This document shows, in pieces, positions 1 through 6,486 of a stretch of 7,615 nucleotides of DNA. The DNA is taken from NCBI GenBank assembly GCA_964641965.1, contig CAZXLD010000093.1:1-7615 (forward strand), in the 5' to 3' direction. This DNA comes from JAJDFU01 sp964641965. Its GTDB lineage: Bacteria; Bacteroidota; Bacteroidia; Chitinophagales; Saprospiraceae. Both the position numbers and the translations under genes were made by a program. The notes beneath the pieces are model-generated. The model ran no database searches, was not told the origin of the DNA, and was given only the letters and a program-made list of their open reading frames with translations. The stretch's first letter is position 1, and each line of letters opens with the position of its first letter.

Positions 1-149
1 GGGTAGTGGTAGAAAATTCCATAGGGGGCATGAAAAGATATCGGTTTTTATCTGATCGGTTGCGTTGCCGGGACATGGGACTATACAACCAGGTGGCAGG
101 TGTGTGCGCCGGACTTTGGATTTACAACCTAAGTGGTTGATTTTCATAG

Positions 150-296
150 TGGAACAACTCTAGTGAACAAACTATTGGAGGTGGAGACGAAGGTTGTCAT
201 GATGATTGTGGGCCACAAAATCCGGAGGCAAAGTGTGTAGCAGCTTATCAAGGTGGAACGACTTTATGCGACGGATGGGAACCCTGTGAGCCTTGA
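150..296 (+). pseudogene. C-terminal remnant of a small Cys-rich secreted peptide gene
   Basis: The open frame from 150 to the TGA at 294-296 ends in a Cys-rich stretch: CHDDC, then a single Cys, then LCDGWEPC near the end. The C-[DN]-G-W-x2-C motif matches the end of intact peptide 1 (1707-1895, LCNGWHEC), so I read this as a relative. There is no start codon in this frame after the TAG at 147-149, and another in-frame stop (TGA) lies at 138-140. Further upstream in the same frame, 30-140 encodes a 36-residue stretch starting MKRYRF and containing VAGVCAGLWIYN, which could be a damaged leader of the same gene. Together they suggest a gene killed by point stops or compensated frameshifts. A copy of the 134-bp upstream repeat is not visible in 1-149. 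Sequencing error is the alternative explanation. Confidence 0.42.
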
Positions 297-314
297 CTTT
301 AAGGTGGCCTGTCT

Positions 315-353
315 TTCCTGGCCTATATGCCGGGGCCAGGAATTTTCTTTCTT
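315..353 (+). terminator. Intrinsic terminator or attenuator hairpin after the peptide remnant
   Basis: A perfect 9-bp inverted repeat, TTCCTGGCC (315-323) and GGCCAGGAA (334-342), has a 10-nt loop and is followed by a T-rich run (343-353). It sits 18 bp after the stop of the peptide remnant and only 12 bp before the likely ATG of the next gene at 366. That leaves almost no space for a separate promoter, so partial readthrough (attenuation) is possible. Confidence 0.7.
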
Positions 354-365
354 CAAATTACCTAC

Positions 366-1530
366 ATGCGCATTTCTGGATTGCTTTCCCTCTGTTTATT
401 GACCCTTGGCTGTGGCGCCGAAGATCCGAGATCTCAGCCGGAGAATTTACTTGATTTCAATAGGGATATGGTTTCCCGATCTGCTATCCAACTAAATGGC
501 ACTCCCTATATGCCTGGACTTTCCTTGCCGGGTATTAATCAGATGGAAGTCGATCACCATTATCTTTATCTTTCCTTACTTGAATCGCGAGACTCACTCC
601 TACGAATCATCAATTTGATCGATGAAGAACAATTAGGTTATTTAATACCGGCAGGCGATGGACCGGGTGAAATACAGGCTATCAATGACTTCCAATTTTT
701 CAACGGGAGATTTGTAGCTTATGATCCCGTTTCCCTTCACCTTGCCACTATTGAAATCCCGGAATCCGGACTAGCATTATGGAAAACGGAAGGTGTAAAT
801 AAATACCCTGTAGCTGGTATCCCTGTTTTACGTGCTTTTTTGTTTCAGGGTTTTCCATTGGCATTGTATTTTATGGCAGATCAACAAAAGCGATTCGCAA
901 AATTTGATCCGCTGAGTGATCGAATCTCCTTTCAGGGAGCATATCCATTGGAAAATCAGTATTCAGAAAAGGATCAGCGCGTACTCGATGTTTTAAACGA
1001 AACGATTCCCAGAGTAGCTCCTGATGGAGAAAAATTGGTTTTGGCTTATGAGAAGGCTGATCTGGTCGAAATATATGATAAGGATCTACGAATCATAGGT
1101 TCGGTTAGAGGACCGGACGGGATCGAGCTTGCGGAGATGCTTTTATTACCGCTTTGTTATGGATATCATAGGTTCGGTTAGAGGACCGGACGGGATCGAG
1201 CCGGCAGCAAAAATGGTTGATCGTACAAATGGTAGTACCGCTATCGGAGCGGTAGGTGGAGCTACCACTAAAGCATATCGGAAGATCAGGACCAATGATG
1301 ATGAAATATGGTTATTGTATTCCGGCAAACTGACCTATTTTGAAGACGGCACCTACAATTCAAAAAACTCGCAGAATACGGAAATATTTGTTTTCGATTG
1401 GTCGGGCAACTTCCTACGGGCATACGAACTGGATACCCCGATCTACAACTTCGCGGTGGATTTTGGGAACCGGATACTCTACGGGGTGGCGACCGACTCG
1501 GACAATCAGTTAGTGTGTTTTCGGTATTAA
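366..1530 (+). pseudogene. BF3164-like six-bladed beta-propeller lipoprotein, frame broken by a 73-bp duplication
   Basis: The likely start is ATG 366; an ATG at 327 lies inside the terminator loop and would put 13 extra residues before the signal peptide. The protein opens with a lipoprotein signal (lipobox LTLGC, Cys16), so the product would be a membrane-anchored lipoprotein. The GDGPGE signature near residues 97-102 and the C-terminal LLYSGK, FDWSGNFLRAYELD and YGVATD segments are typical of BF3164/TolB-like propellers. The first frame stops at 1179-1181. The remainder continues in another frame (open from 1129 to the TAA ending at 1530). Removing exactly 73 bp joins the halves into one 363-residue protein, close to the 343 residues of the neighbour at 2322. 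As written, the gene gives a truncated product of 271 residues lacking roughly the last quarter. The propeller family is a confident call; the ligand is unknown. Confidence 0.8.
1092..1200 (+). repeat. Partial tandem duplication: 36-bp perfect direct repeats separated by 37 bp
   Basis: Positions 1092-1127 and 1165-1200 are identical over 36 bp, beginning ATCATAGGTTCGG and ending GACGGGATCGAG. The period is 73 bp, which is not a multiple of three, so the second copy shifts the reading frame of the propeller gene. The 37 bp between the copies (1128-1164) do not match anything else I can see in the window. Recombination or slippage between the repeats would delete 73 bp and restore the frame. 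Confidence 0.93.
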
Positions 1531-1552
1531 TGATTGGATTAAGTATATGCAT

Positions 1553-1602
1553 GTCCGATTTTGGGAGAAAAAGTCCGAAACTGTCCGATTTTGTCCGAGA
1601 GT
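1553..1602 (+). promoter_or_regulatory. 10-bp-phased GTCCGA box array (candidate operator)
   Basis: GTCCGA occurs at 1553, 1573, 1583 and 1593, with a degenerate unit (GGGAGAAAAA) in the missing register at 1563. The 10-bp period places all boxes on one face of the helix, as expected for a protein binding side by side. The same phased array recurs at 6904. The binding protein is unknown; a response regulator that binds direct repeats is one possibility. Confidence 0.55.
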
Positions 1603-1686
1603 TTTTTGTGTAATACTCGCAAATTACAACGGAGCATACGGAAGTATCGCTTCGGGGATTGCCGAAAACCCGGAAGAGAGTAGGTA
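1553..1686 (+). promoter_or_regulatory. 134-bp repeat upstream of peptide 1 (full copy A)
   Basis: This segment aligns without gaps to 6904-7037, with 12 differences in 134 bp by my count (about 91 percent identity). The differences cluster in a short linker around 1599-1615. The 71-bp 3' core (1616-1686) differs at a single base. Each full copy ends 20-26 bp before the ATG of a Cys-rich peptide gene, and the 3' end is found again at 3376-3413 before peptide 2. The constant position upstream of unrelated or diverged peptide genes argues for a control region carried with each unit. Inside the core, TTCGG (1651-1655) and CCGAA (1662-1666) can form a small hairpin. Confidence 0.75.
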
Positions 1687-1692
1687 GATTTG
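1685..1692 (+). promoter_or_regulatory. Candidate Bacteroidota -7 box (TAGATTTG)
   Basis: TAGATTTG fits the Bacteroidetes -7 consensus TAnnTTTG. The nearest upstream TTG (1659-1661) is 23 bp away, slightly longer than the usual spacing, and the leader to ATG 1707 would be very short. The equivalent place before peptides 2 and 3 does not keep the motif, so this is a weak call. Confidence 0.3.
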
Positions 1693-1706
1693 CAAATTAA
1701 TTAATC

Positions 1707-1895
1707 ATGAAGCCCAAATTACTCAGAGTCTTATTGGTCACCTTTATGATGTCAACGTCCCTTCTATTTTTTTCTGTACCTGTGTCATCACAGCAGACAA
1801 TTAATCCGGATTGCCCTAATGGATGCCTGGAAAACGGAAATGGATGCTTATGTAATGGATGGCATGAGTGTCTGAGAGAAGCTGTGATCGCTTAA
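1707..1895 (+). CDS. Small secreted Cys-rich peptide 1 (62 aa), C-NGW-x2-C type
   Basis: The peptide starts MKPKLLR, followed by a hydrophobic stretch (about residues 9-26, rich in Leu, Val and Phe) and a polar SSQQ region, which fits a Sec signal peptide with cleavage near residues 28-30. The predicted mature part is only about 30-35 residues with five Cys (36, 40, 47, 49, 55), arranged C-x3-C-x6-C-x1-C-x5-C and containing LCNGWHEC. The same C-[DN]GW-x2-C ending is seen in the remnant at 150-296. The size, export signal and neighbouring propeller lipoproteins recall NVEALA-type peptides, but no clear NVEALA motif is present. It lies 20 bp after the 134-bp repeat and 426 bp before the next propeller gene. 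I know of no assigned activity; a disulfide-containing secreted ligand, signal or toxin-like peptide are all possible. Confidence 0.72.
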   Translation: MKPKLLRVLLVTFMMSTSLLFFSVPVSSQQTINPDCPNGCLENGNGCLCNGWHECLREAVIA

Positions 1896-2321
1896 GGAGA
1901 TATCAGCTTTTCCCTTATAAATCGAGCGCGACTCCAAAACTATTTTATGAAGATCTTACATCTGCTTTGCAAAGATTCCCCGGTCAGGTTGCCTACGACT
2001 TCTTTAGGGTTAGCTGTGGCGGCACAACTTTCGCACTATAGTATTTTAGTGCGTAGGCACAAAGATGGTTGGGGAAGCGCAAAGTAAGGCCTGTAGTGAC
2101 AAGTATAGCTCTTACCACGTTCAAGCCCGCTTTTGTTGAGGCCAGTTGGTCGCGTAACCGATAATAGAATGGACCTCTATAACCTATAATTCATCTTGAT
2201 CGAGAAATTGAGGGCAACTCGTTGTTGAGATAAGTACTTTTCGATAAATTGGTAGGCCCTGACAGGTAATAATAAGACAGATGTATTTTAGTTTGGGTAG
2301 TTGTCATAGTGTTCCGGTAAC
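1896..2321. other. 426-bp region without a convincing gene
   Basis: The longest forward reading I noticed with an ATG is 1947-2087 (46 codons, starting MKILHLL). It has no signal, motif or relative in the window, so I do not call it a gene. The minus strand has an open stretch of about 50 codons over roughly 1990-2150 with no recognisable content. The stretch contains nested inverted repeats (next entry). Upstream of 2322, TTAGTTTG at 2288-2295 is a one-mismatch fit to the Bacteroidetes -7 box without an obvious -33 partner. The region may be a long leader or decayed sequence between peptide 1 and the propeller gene. Confidence 0.5.
1990..2059. repeat. Nested inverted repeats between peptide 1 and the propeller gene
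   Basis: An inner perfect 7-bp stem, CGCACTA (2032-2038) and TAGTGCG (2047-2053), has an 8-nt loop. An outer 8-bp pair, TGCCTACG (1990-1997) and CGTAGGCA (2052-2059), overlaps it by two bases, so the two pairings are mutually exclusive at full length. There is no T-run after either stem, so this is not a canonical terminator. It occupies the position where other units carry a hairpin between peptide and propeller genes. Confidence 0.5.
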
Positions 2322-3353
2322 ATGTGCAAACAGGTAACCATATGTATTATTATGGGCTTTTGTGCGCTTTCATGTGATATTGAAAGCGAAGAGCACTATT
2401 CATATTGGCCTGATATGATTAATATTGAAAAGCAGTTAAAATCCATTGATCCCGGATTTGTTATCGGTAAATCGTACTTGTATACATTAGATGATGTGCT
2501 CATCATTCTGGAAATGAATTCGGATAAAGAATATGGGATTCATCTTTTTGATAAAGAAAAATTTACATTTCTAAAGAGTACCGGGCGACGTGGTCAAGGG
2601 CCGGGAGAGATTATCAGATTTGGGCGCATTGGGGTAAACCCGGTAAATCGTACTTTCTGGGTAACCGACCATGGCAAGCAAAAGATTTTTTTATTTCCAT
2701 TGGATAGTGTACTAACACAGCCTGATTATCTTCCGAAAATAAGTTATGATATGCGGAAGGATTTCTTCATGTCAAGATTTGATTTCCTTAATGATAGTAT
2801 AATCCTGGGTAAAGCAGTAACCGTTCTGAGTTCCAATACATATGACATGGTGACGGCGAGGCAAAATATTAAAACGGGGTTTATTGAACCATTTGGCTAT
2901 GAAAATCCTAAAATAACTGGCAAAAAAGCCAATTCTCTTTTTAAAAGTTCAATTGAACATGAGTTTTACGTAAATGCCTATTATTATTATGATTTTATTA
3001 GTATCTGTAACCGGGATGGCACACTCAGAAAAAACATATATGGACCAGATCGTACTGAAAACAAAAACTTCATTAAGACTTACTATACAGAAGTTGATAT
3101 TGCAGGTTCGCATATTATTGCCGCCTATTTGGGAGACCGGGGCATTGTTGAAGACGAGGATGGTATTCAAAAGGGAGCGCTACCTGAAAAATGGTTGGTT
3201 TTTGATCAATTTGGGGAATATAAATTCGGAATGCGGTCAGGCCATAAGATTTATAGCTTTTGTGTGGACGAGGAAAATGATCGGGTAATTACCTTTTTTG
3301 ACGACCGCGAGCCGGCCCTGGCCTATTTTGAACTGCCAAATGATATCGAGTAA
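2322..3353 (+). CDS. BF3164-like six-bladed beta-propeller lipoprotein (343 aa)
   Basis: The N-terminus has a short Lys-containing n-region, a hydrophobic core and the lipobox CALSC (Cys18), so the product should be lipid-anchored in the cell envelope. The rest reads as a TolB-like propeller of the BF3164 type: the GRRGQGPGE signature at about residues 88-96, then repeating beta-rich segments such as FWVTDHGKQKIFLFPLD, and a final blade around KWLVFDQFGEY and IYSFCVDEENDRVITFF. The length is usual for the family. It is the only intact copy of this type in the window, and the broken gene at 366-1530 is its nearest relative. It is noticeably AT-richer than the genes from 3767 onward. The repeat core and peptide 2 follow directly, so its 3' end abuts the next unit's control region. 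The bound ligand is unknown. Confidence 0.88.
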   Translation: MCKQVTICIIMGFCALSCDIESEEHYSYWPDMINIEKQLKSIDPGFVIGKSYLYTLDDVLIILEMNSDKEYGIHLFDKEKFTFLKSTGRRGQGPGEIIRFGRIGVNPVNRTFWVTDHGKQKIFLFPLDSVLTQPDYLPKISYDMRKDFFMSRFDFLNDSIILGKAVTVLSSNTYDMVTARQNIKTGFIEPFGYENPKITGKKANSLFKSSIEHEFYVNAYYYYDFISICNRDGTLRKNIYGPDRTENKNFIKTYYTEVDIAGSHIIAAYLGDRGIVEDEDGIQKGALPEKWLVFDQFGEYKFGMRSGHKIYSFCVDEENDRVITFFDDREPALAYFELPNDIE

Positions 3354-3375
3354 GTTGACAAGAGTTAGGAATCTG

Positions 3376-3413
3376 CTTCGGCGTGGATTGCCGAAAACCC
3401 GGAAGAGAGTAGG
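3376..3413 (+). promoter_or_regulatory. Partial copy (3' core) of the 134-bp repeat upstream of peptide 2
   Basis: The last 31 bp (3383-3413), from GTGGATTGCCG to GAGAGTAGG, match the 3' core of copy B at 6904-7037 exactly. The phased GTCCGA boxes and the rest of the repeat are absent. The stem TTCGGC (3377-3382) and GCCGAA (3390-3395) is 6 bp here with a 7-nt loop, one pair longer than in copy A. The end of the core is 26 bp before the ATG of peptide 2, similar to the other copies. Confidence 0.75.
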
Positions 3414-3439
3414 CGAAAATTTCATAAAGCTTGTTGAAA

Positions 3440-3661
3440 ATGATAGTAAATGAAATTAGCTGGAAGCTTCCTGCCGGGCTGACTAAGTTGTTGTTCGTGT
3501 TCACCTTGGTCGTAGGATTTACCCTGGGAATGGCGATTAATGCTGAAGCTGGCTGTGGGGTGGAACTGGAAGGAGATTGTACCATCTCTTGGGCGCGGGA
3601 TAACGGCGATGGTTCTTGCTCGGGTAATTGTGGGGGATGTTTTTATGTGCTCTGCATTTAA
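3440..3661 (+). CDS. Small secreted six-Cys peptide 2 (73 aa), GNCGGC-x4-C type
   Basis: I chose ATG 3440 over the upstream TTG codons at 3431 and 3434. A Lys-containing n-region of about 16 residues precedes a hydrophobic core (LLFVFTLVVGFTLG) and the site INAEA-GCG, which fits signal peptidase I cleavage after Ala37; the -3 Glu argues against a lipobox. The mature part of about 36 residues has six Cys (39, 47, 60, 64, 67, 72) spaced C-x7-C-x12-C-x3-C-x2-C-x4-C. It shares GCGxxLxGDC and CxGNCGGC with peptide 3 (7064-7291), and both have the predicted cleavage at residue 37. The NAEA ending recalls the NVEALA leader motif. It follows the repeat core and precedes a strong terminator and two propeller-type lipoprotein genes. 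Three intramolecular disulfides are plausible. Its function is unknown. Confidence 0.78.
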   Translation: MIVNEISWKLPAGLTKLLFVFTLVVGFTLGMAINAEAGCGVELEGDCTISWARDNGDGSCSGNCGGCFYVLCI

Positions 3662-3675
3662 TACCATGCTCTTAC

Positions 3676-3734
3676 TATCAGGATGATCGGAATGTAGAAA
3701 GTTAAGCGTTCCAGGTCATCCTGATAATTTTTTT
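3676..3734 (+). terminator. Strong intrinsic terminator after peptide 2
   Basis: The perfect 11-bp stem TATCAGGATGA (3676-3686) and TCATCCTGATA (3716-3726) can be extended inside by GGAA/TTCC after a small internal mismatch, and is followed by seven Ts (3728-3734). The next gene's ATG is at 3767, only 32 bp downstream, so the coupled pair may be expressed by readthrough of this terminator. Confidence 0.82.
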
Positions 3735-3766
3735 GTAGAAAGTGAATTGATTAATGGCATTTGCAT

Positions 3767-4957
3767 ATGGCATGGGTTAGGGGGATTGAAAGGGTCATGT
3801 TCTTCTATGTCTCGGTAACAGTCTTTATAGCCGTTTCCTGTGCCTCGGACGAGCCAGGCGGTAGAGGTCGAATTTACGGGCGACAATTGGAAAAAGTGGG
3901 TGAAATGGCTCTGGAATTGGATGCGGAAAGTTCTTCCGAAATTTTTCTCGCCCAATATCTGGAAAAACAGGGCCAGGAATGGCTGTTTACCCTCAATCAT
4001 CTGATCAATGCGATCAACATATACACGCTGCCCGAGGGGCGGCTAAGCAGAAAAGTATATGTCTCGCGTGAGGGCCCTAACGGGGTCCGGCAGATACAAG
4101 GATTCCTGGCTTTGAGCCCGGATTCCCTCCTGGTCCTTCCTCGGGGCAACTTGTCTGGGGCAATTTTGGTCGATACCGGTGGCACAGTGTTGGATGGAAC
4201 TCCGCTGGAGGGAGCTGAATGGGCCGGCAATACTTTTATCAATCATGTGTCCAACGCAAACTGCCCTCCTGTATATCACAATGGGCGATTCTACTTTGTC
4301 CAATATCCGATGTTCGACCTGTTCGATCCGGCCAACATTTCCGAGCAGTACGAATTTTCGCTGGTGTACGATGCCCGGGATAAAAAGCTCAATGGCGGGG
4401 ATATTCATTTTCCTCCCGCTTATCATCGAAATACCTGGTCGGTGTGGGCCACTTTATTGGGACAGGCCAAAGGGCACGATGACTGGTTCGTGTTTAACTG
4501 GCCTTTCAGTAATGATCTTTTCGTTACTGATTTTGAGACTGAAAAATGGGTGGATGCCTCGGTATTCCCCCGGCCGGTATTGCCCAGGCCTTTTTCAGGC
4601 CAGCCGGATTTATCCGCAGAATTGCAGATGATGCTGGAGAACGTCGCCTATCGCCGGCTGTATTACGATCCATATCGCCGACTGTATTATCGATTTGCCT
4701 CTTTACCGATCTCCTTTTCTCCCCGGGAACATCGGGATTACCGGGCCTTCGATGCCCAGCCCCTGAAAGTGATCACCCTCAACCAAGACTTCGAGATTAT
4801 TGCCGAAACGAAACTCCCCGGAGGCACTTACGATATCCGGGCGTGTTTTGTGGGGAGATCGGGCCTTTATATTCCCCGGATCGATAATCCAGATCATCGA
4901 TTGGATGAGGACAGGTTGACCTACTCCATTTATCGAGTAAGCCAGATGTCAGAATGA
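3767..4957 (+). CDS. DUF4221-like propeller lipoprotein (396 aa)
   Basis: I place the start at ATG 3767, because it provides a positively charged n-region (two Arg) before the hydrophobic core; ATG 3797 would start directly in the core, and a TTG at 3761 is possible. The lipobox is AVSC (Cys25). The body resembles DUF4221 proteins: NAINIYTLPEGRL, then REGPNGVRQIQGF at about residues 101-113, LSPDSLLVL, a central RLYYRFASLP segment, and an ending GLYIPRIDNPDHRLDEDRLTYSIYRV. These are characteristic beta-rich blades of an extracytoplasmic lipoprotein of unknown ligand. The stop overlaps the start of the next gene (ATGA at 4954-4957), so the two are translationally coupled and their products probably work together. 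It lies 32 bp behind the terminator of peptide 2. Its GC content is higher than that of the gene at 2322. Confidence 0.85.
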   Translation: MAWVRGIERVMFFYVSVTVFIAVSCASDEPGGRGRIYGRQLEKVGEMALELDAESSSEIFLAQYLEKQGQEWLFTLNHLINAINIYTLPEGRLSRKVYVSREGPNGVRQIQGFLALSPDSLLVLPRGNLSGAILVDTGGTVLDGTPLEGAEWAGNTFINHVSNANCPPVYHNGRFYFVQYPMFDLFDPANISEQYEFSLVYDARDKKLNGGDIHFPPAYHRNTWSVWATLLGQAKGHDDWFVFNWPFSNDLFVTDFETEKWVDASVFPRPVLPRPFSGQPDLSAELQMMLENVAYRRLYYDPYRRLYYRFASLPISFSPREHRDYRAFDAQPLKVITLNQDFEIIAETKLPGGTYDIRACFVGRSGLYIPRIDNPDHRLDEDRLTYSIYRVSQMSE

Positions 4958-6486
4958 AGTTCTTTTTGCACATACAATACAATTTTGTTTGGTTACTGTG
5001 TCTTGGGTTGTTGATGGTGGGCTGTAAGCAGGCCGTGCGGGAGGAGGCAATCCGGCAATATTTATCAGAGGTAGGCTATTTTCCCCAGCTTGAGGGGGAG
5101 AAAGATACCTTGATCTTGGTCCCTTTGAAGACTTGTACCTCTTGTATGTTGGAATACCGGGATCTAATTGCCGGACACCCTGATCACTTTTTCATTATTT
5201 CCACCCCTAATCCCAAAAAAGCGCGTATCCTGTTTCCCGACTCTGCTTTTCCCAACGTATTGTTCGACGGGCAAAATAGAGCCGTCGATGAATTTGATTG
5301 GGTAACCGATTTTCCTAGATTATTAATCCTGTCGAAGGCCAGTTATCGAGTGGAGATTGGAGAAAACCTGCACGCTACAGAGCTTGGAAATATTTTGGCG
5401 GGGTCTTCTTCCGGTCAAGCGCCGAAGCGTTTCCCGGCCACTTTTAGGGCTCTGGATACGTTAAGCCTCAACTTTTCCGAGCCTCGGTACAATCTCGGCG
5501 GGCTAAAAAAAGATGGCTCCTTTCTTTTCTTTATGAGCCGTCGCTTTTTTCCGGAGTTAAACCAACATGGTTCCGAATTAACGATCCTGCATCTTTTGAG
5601 CGGGCAGGTGGCTACCATAGGGAGAAAAGATCTAGGTGAAAGGGCCCCGGTTGAAGGAATCCAGACTTTTGCCAGGATAGAAGACCGACTATATTTGCTG
5701 GGCACTACCCACCTTTTTGAATTTTCGTTGGTGGATCAATCGTTGTCCAATCAAATTCGTCCTTTATTCGAGGGCGACCTGGCCCTGGCTCGGACCTCAG
5801 ACTTTTTTCGGAGGATCCATGATTCGGGGGAATGGCTTTGCCCGGTTGGGCTTTGGAACGTTCACTCTAGTTCTCCGGCATTTTTTTCGGCCGACCGAGG
5901 TATAATTGCTGTCCTGGATCAGAACGGGACGATGGGAAACGAAGTGGGGCAATTTCCCGAAGCCTTCCGCAAAGGATTTTTCTTGCATCCGCCATCATTA
6001 TTTGTTGCCGACCTTTTCCAGGATGAGCTCCACTTGCTGATCAATAGCCAAAAAGAATTGGAGGTCTATGACCTCCAGGGAAAAAAGCGGCGTACGCTCA
6101 TGTTACCGATTAGCGAGTGGCTGAGCTACAACTTGAATTATTTGGAAGTAGAATACGAAAGTGATCAAGCTATGTTAGACCTCAGCCAGGATCCGGAGAC
6201 GCTTGCTGCCAATGCTAATGAATATTTTCAGGGGGTCAAGGTAGGTCCGGAAGGCATTCGCATAGTAGGCACCGGCATTAGGGACACAGGGACGCTCCGG
6301 CACGTACCACACCATTTCGTTCTGGATTATTATACCGGTCGCAATATTTACGCAGAAGCGCTTATTGATACCGGACGGTTAGCCTTCGCCAGCCAAACAG
6401 ATTCGGATACCATCTTCTACCTCAAACCCATAACTCGGAAAAAGGCTATAATTGTCAGTGGCATACTCGAGGTAGCCGGTTTTTGA
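4954..6486 (+). CDS. Lipoprotein with N-terminal thioredoxin-like CxxC domain and propeller-like C-terminus (510 aa)
   Basis: The signal peptide ends in the lipobox LMVGC (Cys24), giving a membrane-anchored protein. Residues about 48-135 look like a thioredoxin fold: a beta strand DTLILVPL runs into TCTSC (CxxC at 61-64) and an acidic helix, then FFIISTP, and DFPRLLIL, where Pro121 stands where the thioredoxin cis-proline is expected. The following 350 residues are beta-rich with propeller-like blades (for example RLYLLGTTHLFEF, GIIAVLDQNG, KELEVYDLQGKK) but I see no clean GxGPGE signature. A redox domain on a propeller, coupled to a DUF4221-like gene and next to Cys-rich exported peptides, suggests a role in their disulfide formation, reduction or capture; this is inference. 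The CxxC could also be structural. The stop TGA is at 6484-6486. Confidence 0.8.
   Translation: MKFFLHIQYNFVWLLCLGLLMVGCKQAVREEAIRQYLSEVGYFPQLEGEKDTLILVPLKTCTSCMLEYRDLIAGHPDHFFIISTPNPKKARILFPDSAFPNVLFDGQNRAVDEFDWVTDFPRLLILSKASYRVEIGENLHATELGNILAGSSSGQAPKRFPATFRALDTLSLNFSEPRYNLGGLKKDGSFLFFMSRRFFPELNQHGSELTILHLLSGQVATIGRKDLGERAPVEGIQTFARIEDRLYLLGTTHLFEFSLVDQSLSNQIRPLFEGDLALARTSDFFRRIHDSGEWLCPVGLWNVHSSSPAFFSADRGIIAVLDQNGTMGNEVGQFPEAFRKGFFLHPPSLFVADLFQDELHLLINSQKELEVYDLQGKKRRTLMLPISEWLSYNLNYLEVEYESDQAMLDLSQDPETLAANANEYFQGVKVGPEGIRIVGTGIRDTGTLRHVPHHFVLDYYTGRNIYAEALIDTGRLAFASQTDSDTIFYLKPITRKKAIIVSGILEVAGF

Noticed and set aside
327..365. ATG 327 as start of the first propeller gene
   Set aside because: It lies in the loop of the terminator hairpin and adds 13 residues before a normal lipoprotein signal that begins at ATG 366.
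1229..1275. Inverted repeats ACCGCT/AGCGGT and GGTAG/CTACC
   Set aside because: They lie within the Gly-Ala-rich coding stretch of the broken propeller gene and are explained by codon composition.
1553..1686. The 134-bp repeat read as a protein-coding fragment (the core gives ANYNGAYGSIAS and IAENPEESR in one frame)
   Set aside because: Most differences between copies A and B alter amino acids, copy A ends in a stop where copy B runs on, and there is no start or family match. A regulatory repeat explains its position better.
1947..2087. 46-codon forward frame starting MKILHLL
   Set aside because: No conserved motif, no clear signal peptide, no Cys pattern like the other peptides, and no relative in the window.
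3548..3558. AEAGC in peptide 2 (and VNAGC in peptide 3) as lipoboxes
   Set aside because: Glu or Asn at the -3 position is unusual for lipoprotein signals; a signal peptidase I site (xAEA or xVNA) fits better.
3437..3661. Peptide 2 starting at upstream TTG codons (3431 or 3434)
   Set aside because: ATG 3440 is closer to the repeat-to-ATG spacing seen for peptide 3 and gives a predicted cleavage at residue 37 in both peptides.
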